DNA of 64,000 bases from positions 372,001 to 436,000 of the forward strand of contig CAVTPG010000011.1 of NCBI GenBank assembly GCA_963736595.1, read 5' to 3'. Shown here piece by piece: positions 55,189 through 64,000 of the stretch. A model generated the notes under the pieces. It made no database searches. It was not told where the DNA came from and was given only the letters and a program-made list of their open reading frames with translations. Source of the stretch: Parapontixanthobacter sp963736595. Its GTDB lineage: Bacteria > Pseudomonadota > Alphaproteobacteria > Sphingomonadales > Sphingomonadaceae. Position 1 is the stretch's first letter. Every line of letters begins with the position of its first letter. Both the position numbers and the translations under genes were made by a program.

Positions 55189-56127
55189 TTAACGCTTGAT
55201 CGCTCGCTCCGCTGCCAGATCGTTGCGGATGGTGGTGGAGGCGACACCGCCGTGGCCCATTGCGTTGCTGATCTGATCGAGGCCGTAAACCACGTCTCCG
55301 GCGGCGAACAAGCCCTTTACACTGGCGCGCTGATGATCGTCCACTTTGATGCAGCCCGCTTCGGATAAATCCGCGCCGACCATATCGGCCAGCATACAAT
55401 GGATGTCCGAACCTAAAGCAGGATAGATGCTGGCGAACTGATGGACGGAGCCACCTTCGGCTTTTACCGTAATCATGTCGCCGTCGGGCAAAATGTCCTC
55501 GACCGCGCCATCGATTAGAGCAATTCCATAGTCGCTGGCGTCTTGGCGCTGCTCTTCGCTCAGGTCATGCGGTCCATCGGGCGCGATGAGCGTCACGTCA
55601 CTCGTAAAGGTGCGCAGGAACTTGGCTTCGCCTATGCCGCCATCGCCAGTGCCGATGACACCAACTGATTTGTCGGTTACTTCGTAGCCGTCACAGACCG
55701 GGCAATAGCGGATCAGCCCTTTCGCCATCGCTGCGTCGTGAGCGGGGATATCGATGCCCGGCGGGCGACGATTGGTCACGCCAGTGGCGAGCAGGACCGT
55801 GCGTGCAAAGACTGGTCCGCTGCCATATTCTGCGCAAAACAAGCCATCGTCGCACTTTTCCAGCCGGGTTACCTGACCGCGCTCAATCTTGGCATTGTAT
55901 TTCACTGCTTGGGCGCGCATCCGCTCCAGCAATTCTTCGCCATTGATCCCATCGGGAAAACCGGCATGATTGTGGCTGGTCGGGATCCAGGAGGCGCGGC
56001 TGTTCCCGCCGTCGACGAGCAAAATGTCGAGATGGTAGCGGGCCAGATAAATGGCCGCAGTCAGCCCCGCTGGGCCTCCTCCGACGACCAGACAATCGAG
56101 CGGCTCTGACTGTTTCCCATTACTCAT
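55189..56127 (-). CDS. Thioredoxin-reductase-like flavoprotein
   Basis: A 312-residue NAD(P)/FAD oxidoreductase. FAD-binding GGGPAG is at 16-21 (LVVGGGPAGLTAAIYLAR), a redox CPVC pair is at Cys142-Cys145 (RYCPVCDGYEV) and a second Rossmann motif is VGVIGTGDGGIGEAKFL. The order is that of TrxB, though the sequence departs from canonical TrxB. The partner could be a thioredoxin, a ferredoxin or a peroxidase system. It interrupts the rpsP-rimM-trmD-rplS order on the opposite strand. Confidence 0.85.
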   Translation of the reverse strand: MSNGKQSEPLDCLVVGGGPAGLTAAIYLARYHLDILLVDGGNSRASWIPTSHNHAGFPDGINGEELLERMRAQAVKYNAKIERGQVTRLEKCDDGLFCAEYGSGPVFARTVLLATGVTNRRPPGIDIPAHDAAMAKGLIRYCPVCDGYEVTDKSVGVIGTGDGGIGEAKFLRTFTSDVTLIAPDGPHDLSEEQRQDASDYGIALIDGAVEDILPDGDMITVKAEGGSVHQFASIYPALGSDIHCMLADMVGADLSEAGCIKVDDHQRASVKGLFAAGDVVYGLDQISNAMGHGGVASTTIRNDLAAERAIKR

Positions 56128-56178
56128 CTGGCCAACTGCCCCTTTTTGCCGCGCGCGATCCGGGCTAGGGCTGCGCGC

Positions 56179-56919
56179 ATGACTTTTTCTGCCACAATCA
56201 TAACGCTTTATCCAGAAATGTTTCCCGGACCGCTAGGCGTGTCGCTCGCTGGAAAGGCTCTGAAAGCGGGCACATGGTCGATCGACACCATGCAGCTGCG
56301 TGATTTCGCCACCGACAAGCACAGCAATGTGGACGACACGCCTGCCGGGGGCGGGGCCGGAATGGTACTAAAAGCGGACGTCTTAGGCGGGGCAATAGAT
56401 CACTTTGCCGCCGAGCAGCCGGACACCCCAATCCTCGCCATGACACCGCGCGGCGCACCGATCACGCAAAACCGCATTCGCGAATTGGCGAGTGGATCGG
56501 GCGTAGCGATCCTGTGCGGTCGTTTTGAAGGCTTCGATGAGCGAATTTTCGAGGCTTTTCCGCAGATCGAGCAAGTCAGCGTCGGCGACATCGTGTTATC
56601 GGGCGGCGAACCGGCGGCGCTGATGATACTCGATGCTTGCATTCGCCTGCTTCCCGGCGTAATGGGCGCGGCTTCAAGCGGTGTCGAAGAGTCGTTCGAA
56701 CAAGGGCTTCTCGAATATCCGCAATACACCCGACCTCAGGAATGGGCAGGGCGCACGATCCCCGAAGTGCTGCGATCGGGGGATCATGCGAAAATCGCGG
56801 CGTGGCGCAAGCAACGCAGCGAAAATGACACTCGGTTACGCAGGCCGGACCTTTGGGATCGCTACTCTGGCGATCGGGACCGACCTGCCTCTGGCGCGCG
56901 GCATGAAAATAAGGACTAG
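56179..56919 (+). CDS. trmD: tRNA (guanine37-N1)-methyltransferase TrmD
   Basis: A 246-residue SPOUT enzyme that methylates G37 of tRNAs. The knotted SAM site is LSGGEPAALMILDACIRLLPG; also seen are DDTPAGGGAGMVLKADV and CGRFEGFDERIFEA. The ATG at 56179 is preferred; an upstream in-frame ATG would add 11 residues. Only 51 bases separate it from the divergent reductase start, so it must have its own promoter there instead of being read from ffh-rpsP-rimM. Confidence 0.95.
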   Translation: MTFSATIITLYPEMFPGPLGVSLAGKALKAGTWSIDTMQLRDFATDKHSNVDDTPAGGGAGMVLKADVLGGAIDHFAAEQPDTPILAMTPRGAPITQNRIRELASGSGVAILCGRFEGFDERIFEAFPQIEQVSVGDIVLSGGEPAALMILDACIRLLPGVMGAASSGVEESFEQGLLEYPQYTRPQEWAGRTIPEVLRSGDHAKIAAWRKQRSENDTRLRRPDLWDRYSGDRDRPASGARHENKD

Positions 56920-56925
56920 AGGGAT

Positions 56926-57300
56926 ATGAACCTCATCCAGCAGCTCGAAGCGGAAGCGATCGAGCAATTAAGCAGTGCCAAAGAGATTCCCGAGTTTCGG
57001 GCAGGCGACACGATCCGTGTCGGTGTGCGCGTCGTCGAAGGCGAACGCACCCGGACGCAGAATTTCGAAGGCGTCTGCATCGCGCGCTCGAACCGGGCGC
57101 TGAACAGCAATTTCACTATCCGCAAGATGAGCTTCGGCGAAGGTGTGGAGCGGGTTTTCCCGATCTACTCGCCCAATGTCGAAAGCATCACTGTAGTGCG
57201 CCGAGGCATCGTGCGTCGTGCCAAGCTATATTATCTGCGCGGCCTGACCGGTAAGCGCGCCCGCATCGCGGAGCGCCGGGACAACGCGCCAAAGAAATAA
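56926..57300 (+). CDS. rplS: 50S ribosomal protein L19
   Basis: A 124-residue protein at the 30S-50S interface. The signature VRVVEGERTRTQNFEGVCIARSN region and RKMSFGEGVERVFPIYSPNV are intact, ending in the basic RKAR-like tail. It follows trmD by 6 bases and is closed by the terminator at 57324. Confidence 0.97.
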   Translation: MNLIQQLEAEAIEQLSSAKEIPEFRAGDTIRVGVRVVEGERTRTQNFEGVCIARSNRALNSNFTIRKMSFGEGVERVFPIYSPNVESITVVRRGIVRRAKLYYLRGLTGKRARIAERRDNAPKK

Positions 57301-57323
57301 ACTTATCAAATTAATCACCGAGG

Positions 57324-57357
57324 AAGGGCGTTGCGAGCAATCGTGGCGCCCTTTTTC
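57324..57357 (+). terminator. rplS terminator
   Basis: AAGGGCG (57324-57330) pairs with CGCCCTT (57347-57353), with a 16-base loop, followed by further T. It starts 24 bases after the rplS stop. Confidence 0.8.
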
Positions 57358-57421
57358 TTTGCGCGCAGGGCCGAGCGCGTTAGGGTGCGTGCATCACCAA
57401 AAAGAGAGGTAATGCCTTGAT

Positions 57422-59754
57422 ATGCGCCTGTTGTTTGCCACCGCTGCCGTGCTTGCCCTGTCCACCCCTGCCTATGCGGATAATCACACGATGAGCGAGC
57501 AACACCAAAGCGCAGGCGACCTTAGTTTTGAGCGCGTGTTTGCCAGTCCCGGCCTGGATGGGCCCAGTCCGCGAGCCGCGAAGCTTTCGCCTGATGGCCG
57601 ATACCTGACGCTGTTGCGCAATCGCGAAGACGACCGCGAACGCTACGATTTGTGGGGTTATGACCGCGAAACCAGCCAATGGTCGATGCTGGTCGATAGC
57701 GAAGCGCTGGGTTCGGGTCGTGAATTGTCCGAAGATGAGAAGATGCAGCGCGAGCGCGCGCGGGTCGGCAATCTGAAAGGCATTATCGCCTACCAATGGG
57801 CGAGCGATGGCAGCGGGGTCTTGGTTCCTCTGGATGGCGATCTGTATCTGGCGACGCTTGATGGTGCGATCCAGCGATTGACCGATACTGAAGAAAGCGA
57901 GCTTAATCCCACGCTGTCGCCTGAGAGCCAGTATCTTTCCTTCGTGCGAGAGCGGCAATTGTGGGTCGGCAAGCTGGGCGATGATGCGCAGCCGATTACG
58001 CCGAAAGAAGCGGATACGATCCGCTGGGGTGAAGCAGAATTCGTGGCGCAGGAAGAGATGAGCCGCCTGACCGGATATTGGTGGTCGCCCGATGAGACGC
58101 GGCTGGTCGTTCAGCGGACCGATGAAGCCCGCGTGGGTGTTGTTACTCGTGCAGCTATCGGCGCGACCGGGACCAAGGTTTTCGATCAGCGCTATCCGGT
58201 GGCGGGCAGCGACAACGCCATCGTGCAACTTTTCGTCATGGACCCTAATGGCGGAAACCGGATCGAAGTCGATCTGACCGGCGGCGACCCGGCTTATTAC
58301 AACGCCGAGGACCCTTACGATTTTTATCTGGCCCGCGTCGATTGGGCGCCGGATGGCAGCGCATTCTATGTTCAGCGGCAAAACCGCGCACAGACCCGGA
58401 TGGATTTGCTGAAAGTCGATCCAGCAACGGGAAAAAGCGAGATATTTTTGCAGGAAGAGGCTGCACAGACTGCTAATAGCTCATCGCAAGAATATTGGAT
58501 AAACCTCAGCGATAATTACAAATTTCTGGATGATGGTTCACTAATCTGGTGGTCGGAGCGCGATGGTTTTGCGCATCTGTATCGCTATGATGCACCCGAC
58601 AGTGAGGGTACGTATGAACAGCTGACCAAGGGACAATTCGTCGTCACCAAGCTGGTCGGGGTCGATCAGGCGGCTGAGCGGCTGTATTACCTCGCGACAA
58701 GCGAGGATAACGTACTGGAGCAACACGTCTATGCGCTAAATTATGGCGCGTCGGCCGCATCGGGCGGGGCGGGCGCGTCAGGCGGGGCGCAAAAGCTGAC
58801 CGAGGACGGATTTACGCATAGCGCCACAATGGACAAGCAAGCGCAAACGCTGCTGATAACGCGCTCGGCCAGCGACCAGCCTGCGCAAACTTACCTTGCC
58901 GATGGGCAGGGCGCGCGATTGGCGTGGGTCGAAGAAAATGCGCTTGACGCAGACCATCCTTACGCGCCCCATCTGACCAGCCACGTCATGCCGCAATTCG
59001 GTACGATCAAGGCGGCGGACGGCACGACCGATCTGCATTACAAGATGCTGACGCCCGCAATGGAGCCCGGCAAACGTTATCCGGTATTTTACTACCATTA
59101 TAGCGGGCCGGGGCCGCAAATCGTCACCCGTGGGTGGGGCGGCGCGCTGGAGCAAGCCATAGTCGATGCAGGCTATATCTATTTCGCGCTCGATAATCGC
59201 GGCAGTGCCAATCGCGGCGTTGCTTTCGAGCAGCCCTTGTTTCGCGCGATGGGCGGCGTTGAAGTGGTGGATCAGAAAGTTGGCGCAGAATTTTTGAATC
59301 GCTGGCCTTCGTCGATCCCGATAAGATCGCGCTTTATGGCTGGTCCTACGGCGGCTATATGACGCTGAAACAGTTGCAGGCCGATCCAGGGCTTTATGCA
59401 GCCGGTATCGCAGGCGCTCCGGTGACTCGCTGGGAACTGTACGACACGCATTATACCGAGCGGTTCATGGGCGATCCGCGCGAAGTGCCTGAAGCTTACG
59501 AGACGGCCAGTGCAATCCCTGACGCTGCCAAAATGACCGACCCGCTGCTGCTTATCCACGGGATGGCGGATGACAATGTGGTGTTCGAAAATTCTTCGGA
59601 GCTGATCGCCGTTCTCCAAGAGGGGAATGTGCCGTTCGAAATGATGCTCTATCCCGGCTACACGCACCGTGTTTCGGGCGAAAACATCAGCCCGCATATG
59701 TGGAATACGATTATGGCATTCCTGACGCGGCACGGCGTTACACCGCCCGAATAG
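57422..59754 (+). pseudogene. S9 family (DPP IV-like) peptidase, frameshifted
   Basis: A signal peptide (MRLLFATAAVLALSTPAYA) precedes a beta-propeller region up to about residue 480 and the alpha/beta hydrolase domain. The frame breaks at about 59297, where one base of an expected AAA or AAG is missing after EFL. The next frame holds SLAFVDPDKIALYGWSYGGY with the nucleophile Ser codon at 59344-59346, and continues to HGMADDNV and GYTHRV with the Asp and His. Repaired, the protein has 777 residues. As given, the triad is cut off from the N terminus. A low-complexity Ala/Gly stretch lies near 58750. Proline-specific dipeptidyl activity is likely but inferred. Confidence 0.88.
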
Positions 59755-59821
59755 CATGACAGCTTGCACTGGCTCGCCGGTCGGCTAGGGCTGCTGGCAA
59801 AGACAAGCTGGAGCAACACAT

Positions 59822-60847
59822 ATGGGTTATCGCATTGTAGTGGTCGGCGCGACCGGCAGTGTCGGACGCGAAATGATGGCGATCCTCGCCGAACGCGAAT
59901 TTCCGATCGACGAGATTGCCGCCGTTGCCAGTTCGCGCAGTCATGGCAGCGAAGTCGAATTCGGCGACACTGGCAAGATGCTAAGATGCCAGAATATCGA
60001 GCATTTCGACTTTGCCGGCTGGGACATCGCCCTGTTTTCCGCAGGGTCGGGTCCGGCGAAGGAATATGCGCCGAAAGCGGCCAAAGCGGGATGCGTGGTG
60101 ATTGACAATTCCTCGCTTTACCGGATGGACCCGGACGTGCCGCTGGTAGTGCCGGAGGTCAATCCGGAAGCCATCGACGGCTATACAAAGCGCAACATCA
60201 TCGCCAATCCGAATTGCTCTACCGCGCAATTGGTCGTGGCATTAAAACCTCTGCACGATGTCGCGACGATCAAGCGCGTCATTGTCTCGACCTATCAATC
60301 GGTGTCGGGTGCGGGCAAAGCGGGTATGGACGAACTGTTCCGTCAGAGCCGCGCGATTTTTGTCGGCGATCCGGTCGAGCCGGAGCAATTTACCAAGCAA
60401 ATCGCCTTCAATGTCATCCCACATATCGATGTGTTCATGGACGACGGTTCCACCAAGGAAGAGTGGAAAATGATGGTCGAAACCAAGAAGATCATGGGGT
60501 CGAAGATCAAGCTGAATGCAACTTGCGTGCGTGTGCCGGTTTTCGTCGGACATAGCGAAGCCATCAACATTGAGTTCGAAAACGAGATGTCGGCCACGCA
60601 GGCGCAGGATATTTTGCGCGAAGCCCCCGGCATCATGCTGATCGATAAGCGCCAGGATGAAGGTTATATTACGCCGGTCGAAGCGGCGGGCGACAGTGCG
60701 ACGTATATTAGCCGGGTGCGCGAAGACCCGACGGTCGATAATGGCCTGACGCTGTGGTGTGTCGCGGACAATCTGCGCAAAGGTGCGGCGCTGAACGCGG
60801 TGCAGATCGCCGAATTACTTGGGCGGCGACATCTGAAAAAGGGGTAG
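59822..60847 (+). CDS. asd: Aspartate-semialdehyde dehydrogenase
   Basis: A 341-residue NADP-dependent enzyme that makes aspartate semialdehyde, the substrate of DapA. The Rossmann motif is VVGATGSVGREMM at 8-20, the active-site Cys is Cys132 in NPNCSTAQ, and the substrate His lies in VPVFVGHSEAINIE. GGAGCAACACAT precedes the ATG. The length matches the gram-negative type. Confidence 0.96.
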   Translation: MGYRIVVVGATGSVGREMMAILAEREFPIDEIAAVASSRSHGSEVEFGDTGKMLRCQNIEHFDFAGWDIALFSAGSGPAKEYAPKAAKAGCVVIDNSSLYRMDPDVPLVVPEVNPEAIDGYTKRNIIANPNCSTAQLVVALKPLHDVATIKRVIVSTYQSVSGAGKAGMDELFRQSRAIFVGDPVEPEQFTKQIAFNVIPHIDVFMDDGSTKEEWKMMVETKKIMGSKIKLNATCVRVPVFVGHSEAINIEFENEMSATQAQDILREAPGIMLIDKRQDEGYITPVEAAGDSATYISRVREDPTVDNGLTLWCVADNLRKGAALNAVQIAELLGRRHLKKG

Positions 60848-60858
60848 CGGCGACTGCC

Positions 60859-61632
60859 ATGAGCGACTTGCAAACCCAGACAATTGCCAGCTTTGACGGG
60901 ACCCCGATCGCCGTACATCGCTTGCCAGGGCAAGGCGGCGAGGGTCGCCCGGTGGTCCTGCTACACGGCCTGTTCTCTAGTGCAGAGATCAACTGGGTCA
61001 AATATGGCCACGCAGCGCAATTGGCCAAGGCTGGATTCGACTGCATCATGCCGGATTTGCGCGCACATGGGGCAAGCGGAAAACCGCACGATGCAGCTGC
61101 TTATCCCGACGATGTGCTGGCGCGTGATGTTGCCGCGCTTGTTGGGGCGCTGGACCTTGCCGATTTCGATCTTGTCGGCTTTTCGCTGGGCGCAAGAACC
61201 GCTGTGCGCGCAGTCATCAACGGACTATCTCCACGCAAACTGGTGCTATCGGGCATGGGTCTTGAGGGCTTGTCCGGCTGGAACAATCGGGCGGCGTTCT
61301 TCATCGATGCCATCGATCGCTTCGATGAAATCAAGCGCGGTGATGCTGCTTTTTTCGCAACCGCGTTTATGAAAACCATGCAAGTCGATCGGGTGGCTGC
61401 GCGCCTGCTGTTGCAATCGGTGGCAGACACTTCGCCGGAGCAACTTGCCAGCATCACTATGCCGACAATGGTGCTGTGCGGGACTGAGGATCAGGACAAT
61501 GGTTCGGCGGAGGCACTGGCCGAAACGCTTCCTGATGCGCGATACGTCGCGATGCCCGGCACACATATGTCGAGCGTCACGCAAACCGCGCTAGGCAGTG
61601 AACTTGTGCACTTTCTCAGTGAGGGGGCATGA
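60859..61632 (+). CDS. Alpha/beta hydrolase
   Basis: A 257-residue cytosolic hydrolase. The oxyanion segment is LLHGLFSS, the nucleophile elbow is GFSLGA, an Asp is in CGTEDQDNGS and the His is in MPGTHMSSV. The substrate is unknown; esterase or peptidase-type activity is possible. It lies 11 bases after asd and its stop overlaps the next start (ATGA). The ATG at 60859 is chosen over a longer frame that would run back inside asd. Confidence 0.85.
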   Translation: MSDLQTQTIASFDGTPIAVHRLPGQGGEGRPVVLLHGLFSSAEINWVKYGHAAQLAKAGFDCIMPDLRAHGASGKPHDAAAYPDDVLARDVAALVGALDLADFDLVGFSLGARTAVRAVINGLSPRKLVLSGMGLEGLSGWNNRAAFFIDAIDRFDEIKRGDAAFFATAFMKTMQVDRVAARLLLQSVADTSPEQLASITMPTMVLCGTEDQDNGSAEALAETLPDARYVAMPGTHMSSVTQTALGSELVHFLSEGA

Positions 61633-62171
61633 CACTGCAACGCGCATTTCTGAGCTTCTGGATTGGCGGGATCGTCGCTTTCATCGTTGTGTTGTTCCTG
61701 CATGGACCGCTTGCGATTACTGCCGTTCCTGACGGTATTTTGGCCCATCAATCGGCGGGATCGGGCGCGCGAGTTGATGCGATCCATGCCGCATGGCGCG
61801 CAGCAGGGGTGTACGACACAGCGTTGGTGGCCATGATCGGCGACCTTGCATTCGTGGCGATTTTTTCGCTCGGTAGCTTGCTGGGCGGGCTATATTTCCG
61901 GTCATTGTCTGATGCGGGCCTTAAGGCGCTCGGAACGCTCCTGCTCCTGTCGGCTGTGATATTCGGCGCAACCGATTTCACCGAGACGATCGCGCAGCTT
62001 CAACAGCTTGTTGCGCAGCGTGGAATGAACGCTCAGGCGAGCATCGCAGCTATGATGTTCTGGCCCAAAGTCATTAGCTGGACCGCGTGTTTTGTGTTGC
62101 CGATCATCGGCTTATGGCTGGCCAGACAACAGCGTAAACGGCATCATAAACCGTATCGCAAACTTGATTAA
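61629..62171 (+). CDS. Four-helix membrane protein of unknown function
   Basis: A 180-residue inner-membrane protein with four hydrophobic segments (FWIGGIVAFIVVLFL, LVAMIGDLAFVAIFSLGSLLGGL, LGTLLLLSAVIFGATDF and TACFVLPIIGLWLA) and a basic C terminus (RQQRKRHHKPYRK). No family recognised with confidence. It is translationally coupled with the alpha/beta hydrolase gene, suggesting a shared role. Confidence 0.75.
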   Translation: MTLQRAFLSFWIGGIVAFIVVLFLHGPLAITAVPDGILAHQSAGSGARVDAIHAAWRAAGVYDTALVAMIGDLAFVAIFSLGSLLGGLYFRSLSDAGLKALGTLLLLSAVIFGATDFTETIAQLQQLVAQRGMNAQASIAAMMFWPKVISWTACFVLPIIGLWLARQQRKRHHKPYRKLD

Positions 62172-62235
62172 GCCTGCTCACAGGTTCACACCCGTATCAG
62201 AAGAAACCATAAAAGTTTTTGAGAGGAATCCCTGC

Positions 62236-64000
62236 ATGAAACTCGCCAGAGCCGCTCTGTCTGCCCCGATCCTAACCTTGGCCTTGTCGCTTGCCTCACC
62301 TGCGCTGGCCGATCATCATGGCGACAAACCCGCGATGGCGGAAACATCGGCCTTTCCGATGACGCCGCAAGGGGCGTCCGACTGGATCGATATGGTTGAG
62401 CAGGATTTGTTCGATTATTCGCTGGAAGCGGCGAAAATTTACTGGATAAACGCGACATATATTACGCAGGATACCGATGCGCTGGCCGCTCAGATTGGTG
62501 CGGAAGGCACGGAAAAATCCGTCAATTATGCGCTGGAAGCCGCGAAATATGCGCAAGTTTCGGGCCTCGATCCTGAAGTGGCTCGCAAATTGGATATGCT
62601 GCGCACTGGAATTGTGCTGCCCGCGCCAACGACGCAGGGTGCAGCAACCGAGTTGAACGAGATCGCAACGAGTTTGAACAGCCAGTATGGCAAAGGAAAA
62701 GGCACGCTGAACGGCGCGGAAATTAACGGCTCCGACATCGAGGCGGAAATGGGCAATCTCGAACGTTCTCCTGACGAATTATCGGAAATGTGGGCCAGCT
62801 GGCATAGTCAGGTCGGCGCGCCCATGAAGGACGATTACGCCCGCATGGTTGCCATCGCCAATGAAGGCGCAGAGGAACTGGGCTTTGACGATGTCGGCGC
62901 GATGTGGCGCGCCAATTACGACATGACCCCGCAAGAATTTGCAGCGGAAAAAGAGCGTCTGTGGGAAGAAGTGAAGCCGCTTTACATGGCGCTGCACACT
63001 TATGTTCGCTCGAAATTGAATGAGAAATACGGCAACGACATTCAGCCTGCAACCGGCGCAATCCGGGCCGATTTGCTAGGCAATATGTGGGCGCAGGAAT
63101 GGGGTAATATTTATCCGCTGGTTGCGCCGGAAGGGGCTGGCGATGTCGGCTATGACTTGACTGACCTGATTGCCAAAAAAGGGTTCAGCGAAGTCGATAT
63201 GGTCCGCGTGGGTGAGGATTTCTTCTCGTCACTGGGCTTCGATGCGCTGCCCGAAACTTTTTACGAGCGCAGCCAGTTCGTAAAGCCTGCTGATCGCGAA
63301 GTCGTGTGTCATGCCAGCGCGTGGGATCTCGACAACAAGGACGACATCCGCATCAAGATGTGCATCAAGCCTAATGCGGACGACTTCATCACCATCCATC
63401 ACGAGCTGGGCCACAATTACTATCAGCGCGCTTATAAAGAGCAGGACTATTTGCATCTGAACGGTGCGAATGATGGGTTTCACGAGGCAATCGGCGACAT
63501 GATTGCGCTGTCAATTACGCCGGAATATCTGGTGCAGATCGATATGCTGGACCGCGCGGATGTCCCGGGTGCGGATAAGGATATCGGGCTGTTGTTGCGT
63601 CAGGCGATGGACAAAGTCGCTTTCTTCCCTTTCGCCCATCTGGTCGATAAATGGCGCTGGGGCGTCTTCGACGGTTCCATCACGCCGGCGACTTACAACG
63701 ATGCGTGGACCGGACTTCGCACCCAGTATCAAGGCATCGTTCCGCCGGTTGAGCGGCCTGCCGATGCCTTCGATCCGGGCGCAAAATACCACATTCCCGG
63801 CAACACGCCGTATACGCGATATTTCCTCGCGCGCTTGTTGCAATTCCAATTCTATAAAGCGGCGTGCGATCAGGCAGGCTGGGATGGTCCGCTGCATCGC
63901 TGTTCGTTCTATGGTAATAAAGAAGTGGGCAAGAACCTGAATGCCATGCTGGAAATGGGCGCATCCAAGCCGTGGCCTGACGCACTGGAAGCCTTTACCG
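62236..64000 (+). CDS. M2 family peptidyl-dipeptidase (ACE-like), 3' end missing
   Basis: At least 588 residues of a secreted zinc metallopeptidase, cut by the window end. The signal peptide ends ASPALA near residue 23, followed by DHHGDKPAM. The zinc motif is HELGH at 389-393 (in THHELGHNYYQRAY form IHHELGHNYY), and the third ligand Glu417 is 24 residues later in GFHEAIGD. This is the same spacing as in angiotensin-converting enzyme. M2 enzymes remove C-terminal dipeptides. GAGGAAT lies about 8 bases before the ATG. Bacterial members are known in several alphaproteobacteria. Confidence 0.93.
   Translation, partial: MKLARAALSAPILTLALSLASPALADHHGDKPAMAETSAFPMTPQGASDWIDMVEQDLFDYSLEAAKIYWINATYITQDTDALAAQIGAEGTEKSVNYALEAAKYAQVSGLDPEVARKLDMLRTGIVLPAPTTQGAATELNEIATSLNSQYGKGKGTLNGAEINGSDIEAEMGNLERSPDELSEMWASWHSQVGAPMKDDYARMVAIANEGAEELGFDDVGAMWRANYDMTPQEFAAEKERLWEEVKPLYMALHTYVRSKLNEKYGNDIQPATGAIRADLLGNMWAQEWGNIYPLVAPEGAGDVGYDLTDLIAKKGFSEVDMVRVGEDFFSSLGFDALPETFYERSQFVKPADREVVCHASAWDLDNKDDIRIKMCIKPNADDFITIHHELGHNYYQRAYKEQDYLHLNGANDGFHEAIGDMIALSITPEYLVQIDMLDRADVPGADKDIGLLLRQAMDKVAFFPFAHLVDKWRWGVFDGSITPATYNDAWTGLRTQYQGIVPPVERPADAFDPGAKYHIPGNTPYTRYFLARLLQFQFYKAACDQAGWDGPLHRCSFYGNKEVGKNLNAMLEMGASKPWPDALEAFT

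Noticed and set aside
57380..58381. Long open frame antisense to the S9 peptidase gene
   Set aside because: It shadows a clear signal-peptide-bearing coding sequence and shows no domain.

Overview
The window is chromosomal DNA of an alphaproteobacterium, most likely a member of the Sphingomonadales close to the Erythrobacteraceae. The evidence is indirect. It carries the CckA and CpdR cell-cycle regulators, a SapC protein, a FYDLN-type acidic protein, an ATP synthase with separate b and b' subunits apart from the F1 genes, LexA boxes of the GTTC-N7-GTTC kind, and a GGAAC-N17-CGTT (EcfG-type) promoter. Coding density is high and almost everything is core genome. I see no insertion sequence, prophage, CRISPR array or rRNA operon. 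There are two tRNA genes (Val-GAC and Ala-GGC).

Layout. 0-5 kb (minus): pteridine-reductase-like SDR, rlmN, an IalB-like secreted protein and a soluble lytic transglycosylase. 4.7-14.2 kb (plus): dapA, smpB, a DUF2062 protein overlapping cckA, recA with an SOS box, a glutathione transferase and alaS. 14.2-19.7 kb (minus): a tiny 56-residue gene, a Kef-type antiporter, a GNAT-nitrilase fusion, icd and tRNA-Val. 19.8-24 kb: cpdR, N-formylglutamate amidohydrolase, a candidate small RNA, sapC and an FAD-linked 2-hydroxyacid dehydrogenase. 24-33 kb: a secreted unknown, a RhlE-like helicase, uvrD with its own SOS box, two small secreted proteins, rsmD, an rRNA pseudouridine synthase and an AmpG-like permease. 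33-41 kb (minus): LapA-pyrF-trpF-trpB-small membrane protein-trpA-accD-folC, plus purB. 41-47 kb: a DUF3857/transglutaminase/TPR protein, the F0 operon (atpZ, B, E, b', b) and gloB. 47-52 kb (minus): aroA-94-residue membrane protein-cmk-rpsA. 52-57 kb (plus): FYDLN protein, tRNA-Ala, ffh, rpsP, rimM, trmD and rplS, with a thioredoxin-reductase-like gene inserted on the opposite strand. 57-64 kb: an S9 peptidase, asd, an alpha/beta hydrolase, a membrane protein and an M2 peptidase that runs off the end.

Two things stand out. First, between sapC and its neighbour lies a strongly structured minus-strand element of about 150 nt (21353-21502). It has four hairpins whose G-U pairs work only in minus-strand RNA, two exposed CCUCCC segments resembling anti-Shine-Dalgarno motifs, and a canonical terminator. 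It looks like an undescribed small RNA. Second, five conserved genes between 33 and 60 kb (folC, trpA, gloB, aroA and the S9 peptidase) are each broken by a single-base indel, and aroA also has an in-frame amber codon. Three of them belong to the chorismate-tryptophan-folate network. Sequencing error is the simplest explanation, but it needs to be excluded before any metabolic reading.

How the genes work together. DapA and Asd supply the lysine/diaminopimelate branch, and the lytic transglycosylase and AmpG-like permease recycle murein. CckA and CpdR belong to the CckA-ChpT phosphorelay that controls CtrA level and activity. RecA and UvrD share an SOS signal. Ffh, S16, RimM, TrmD, L19, S1, SmpB, RlmN, RsmD and AlaS make up a translation-heavy core.
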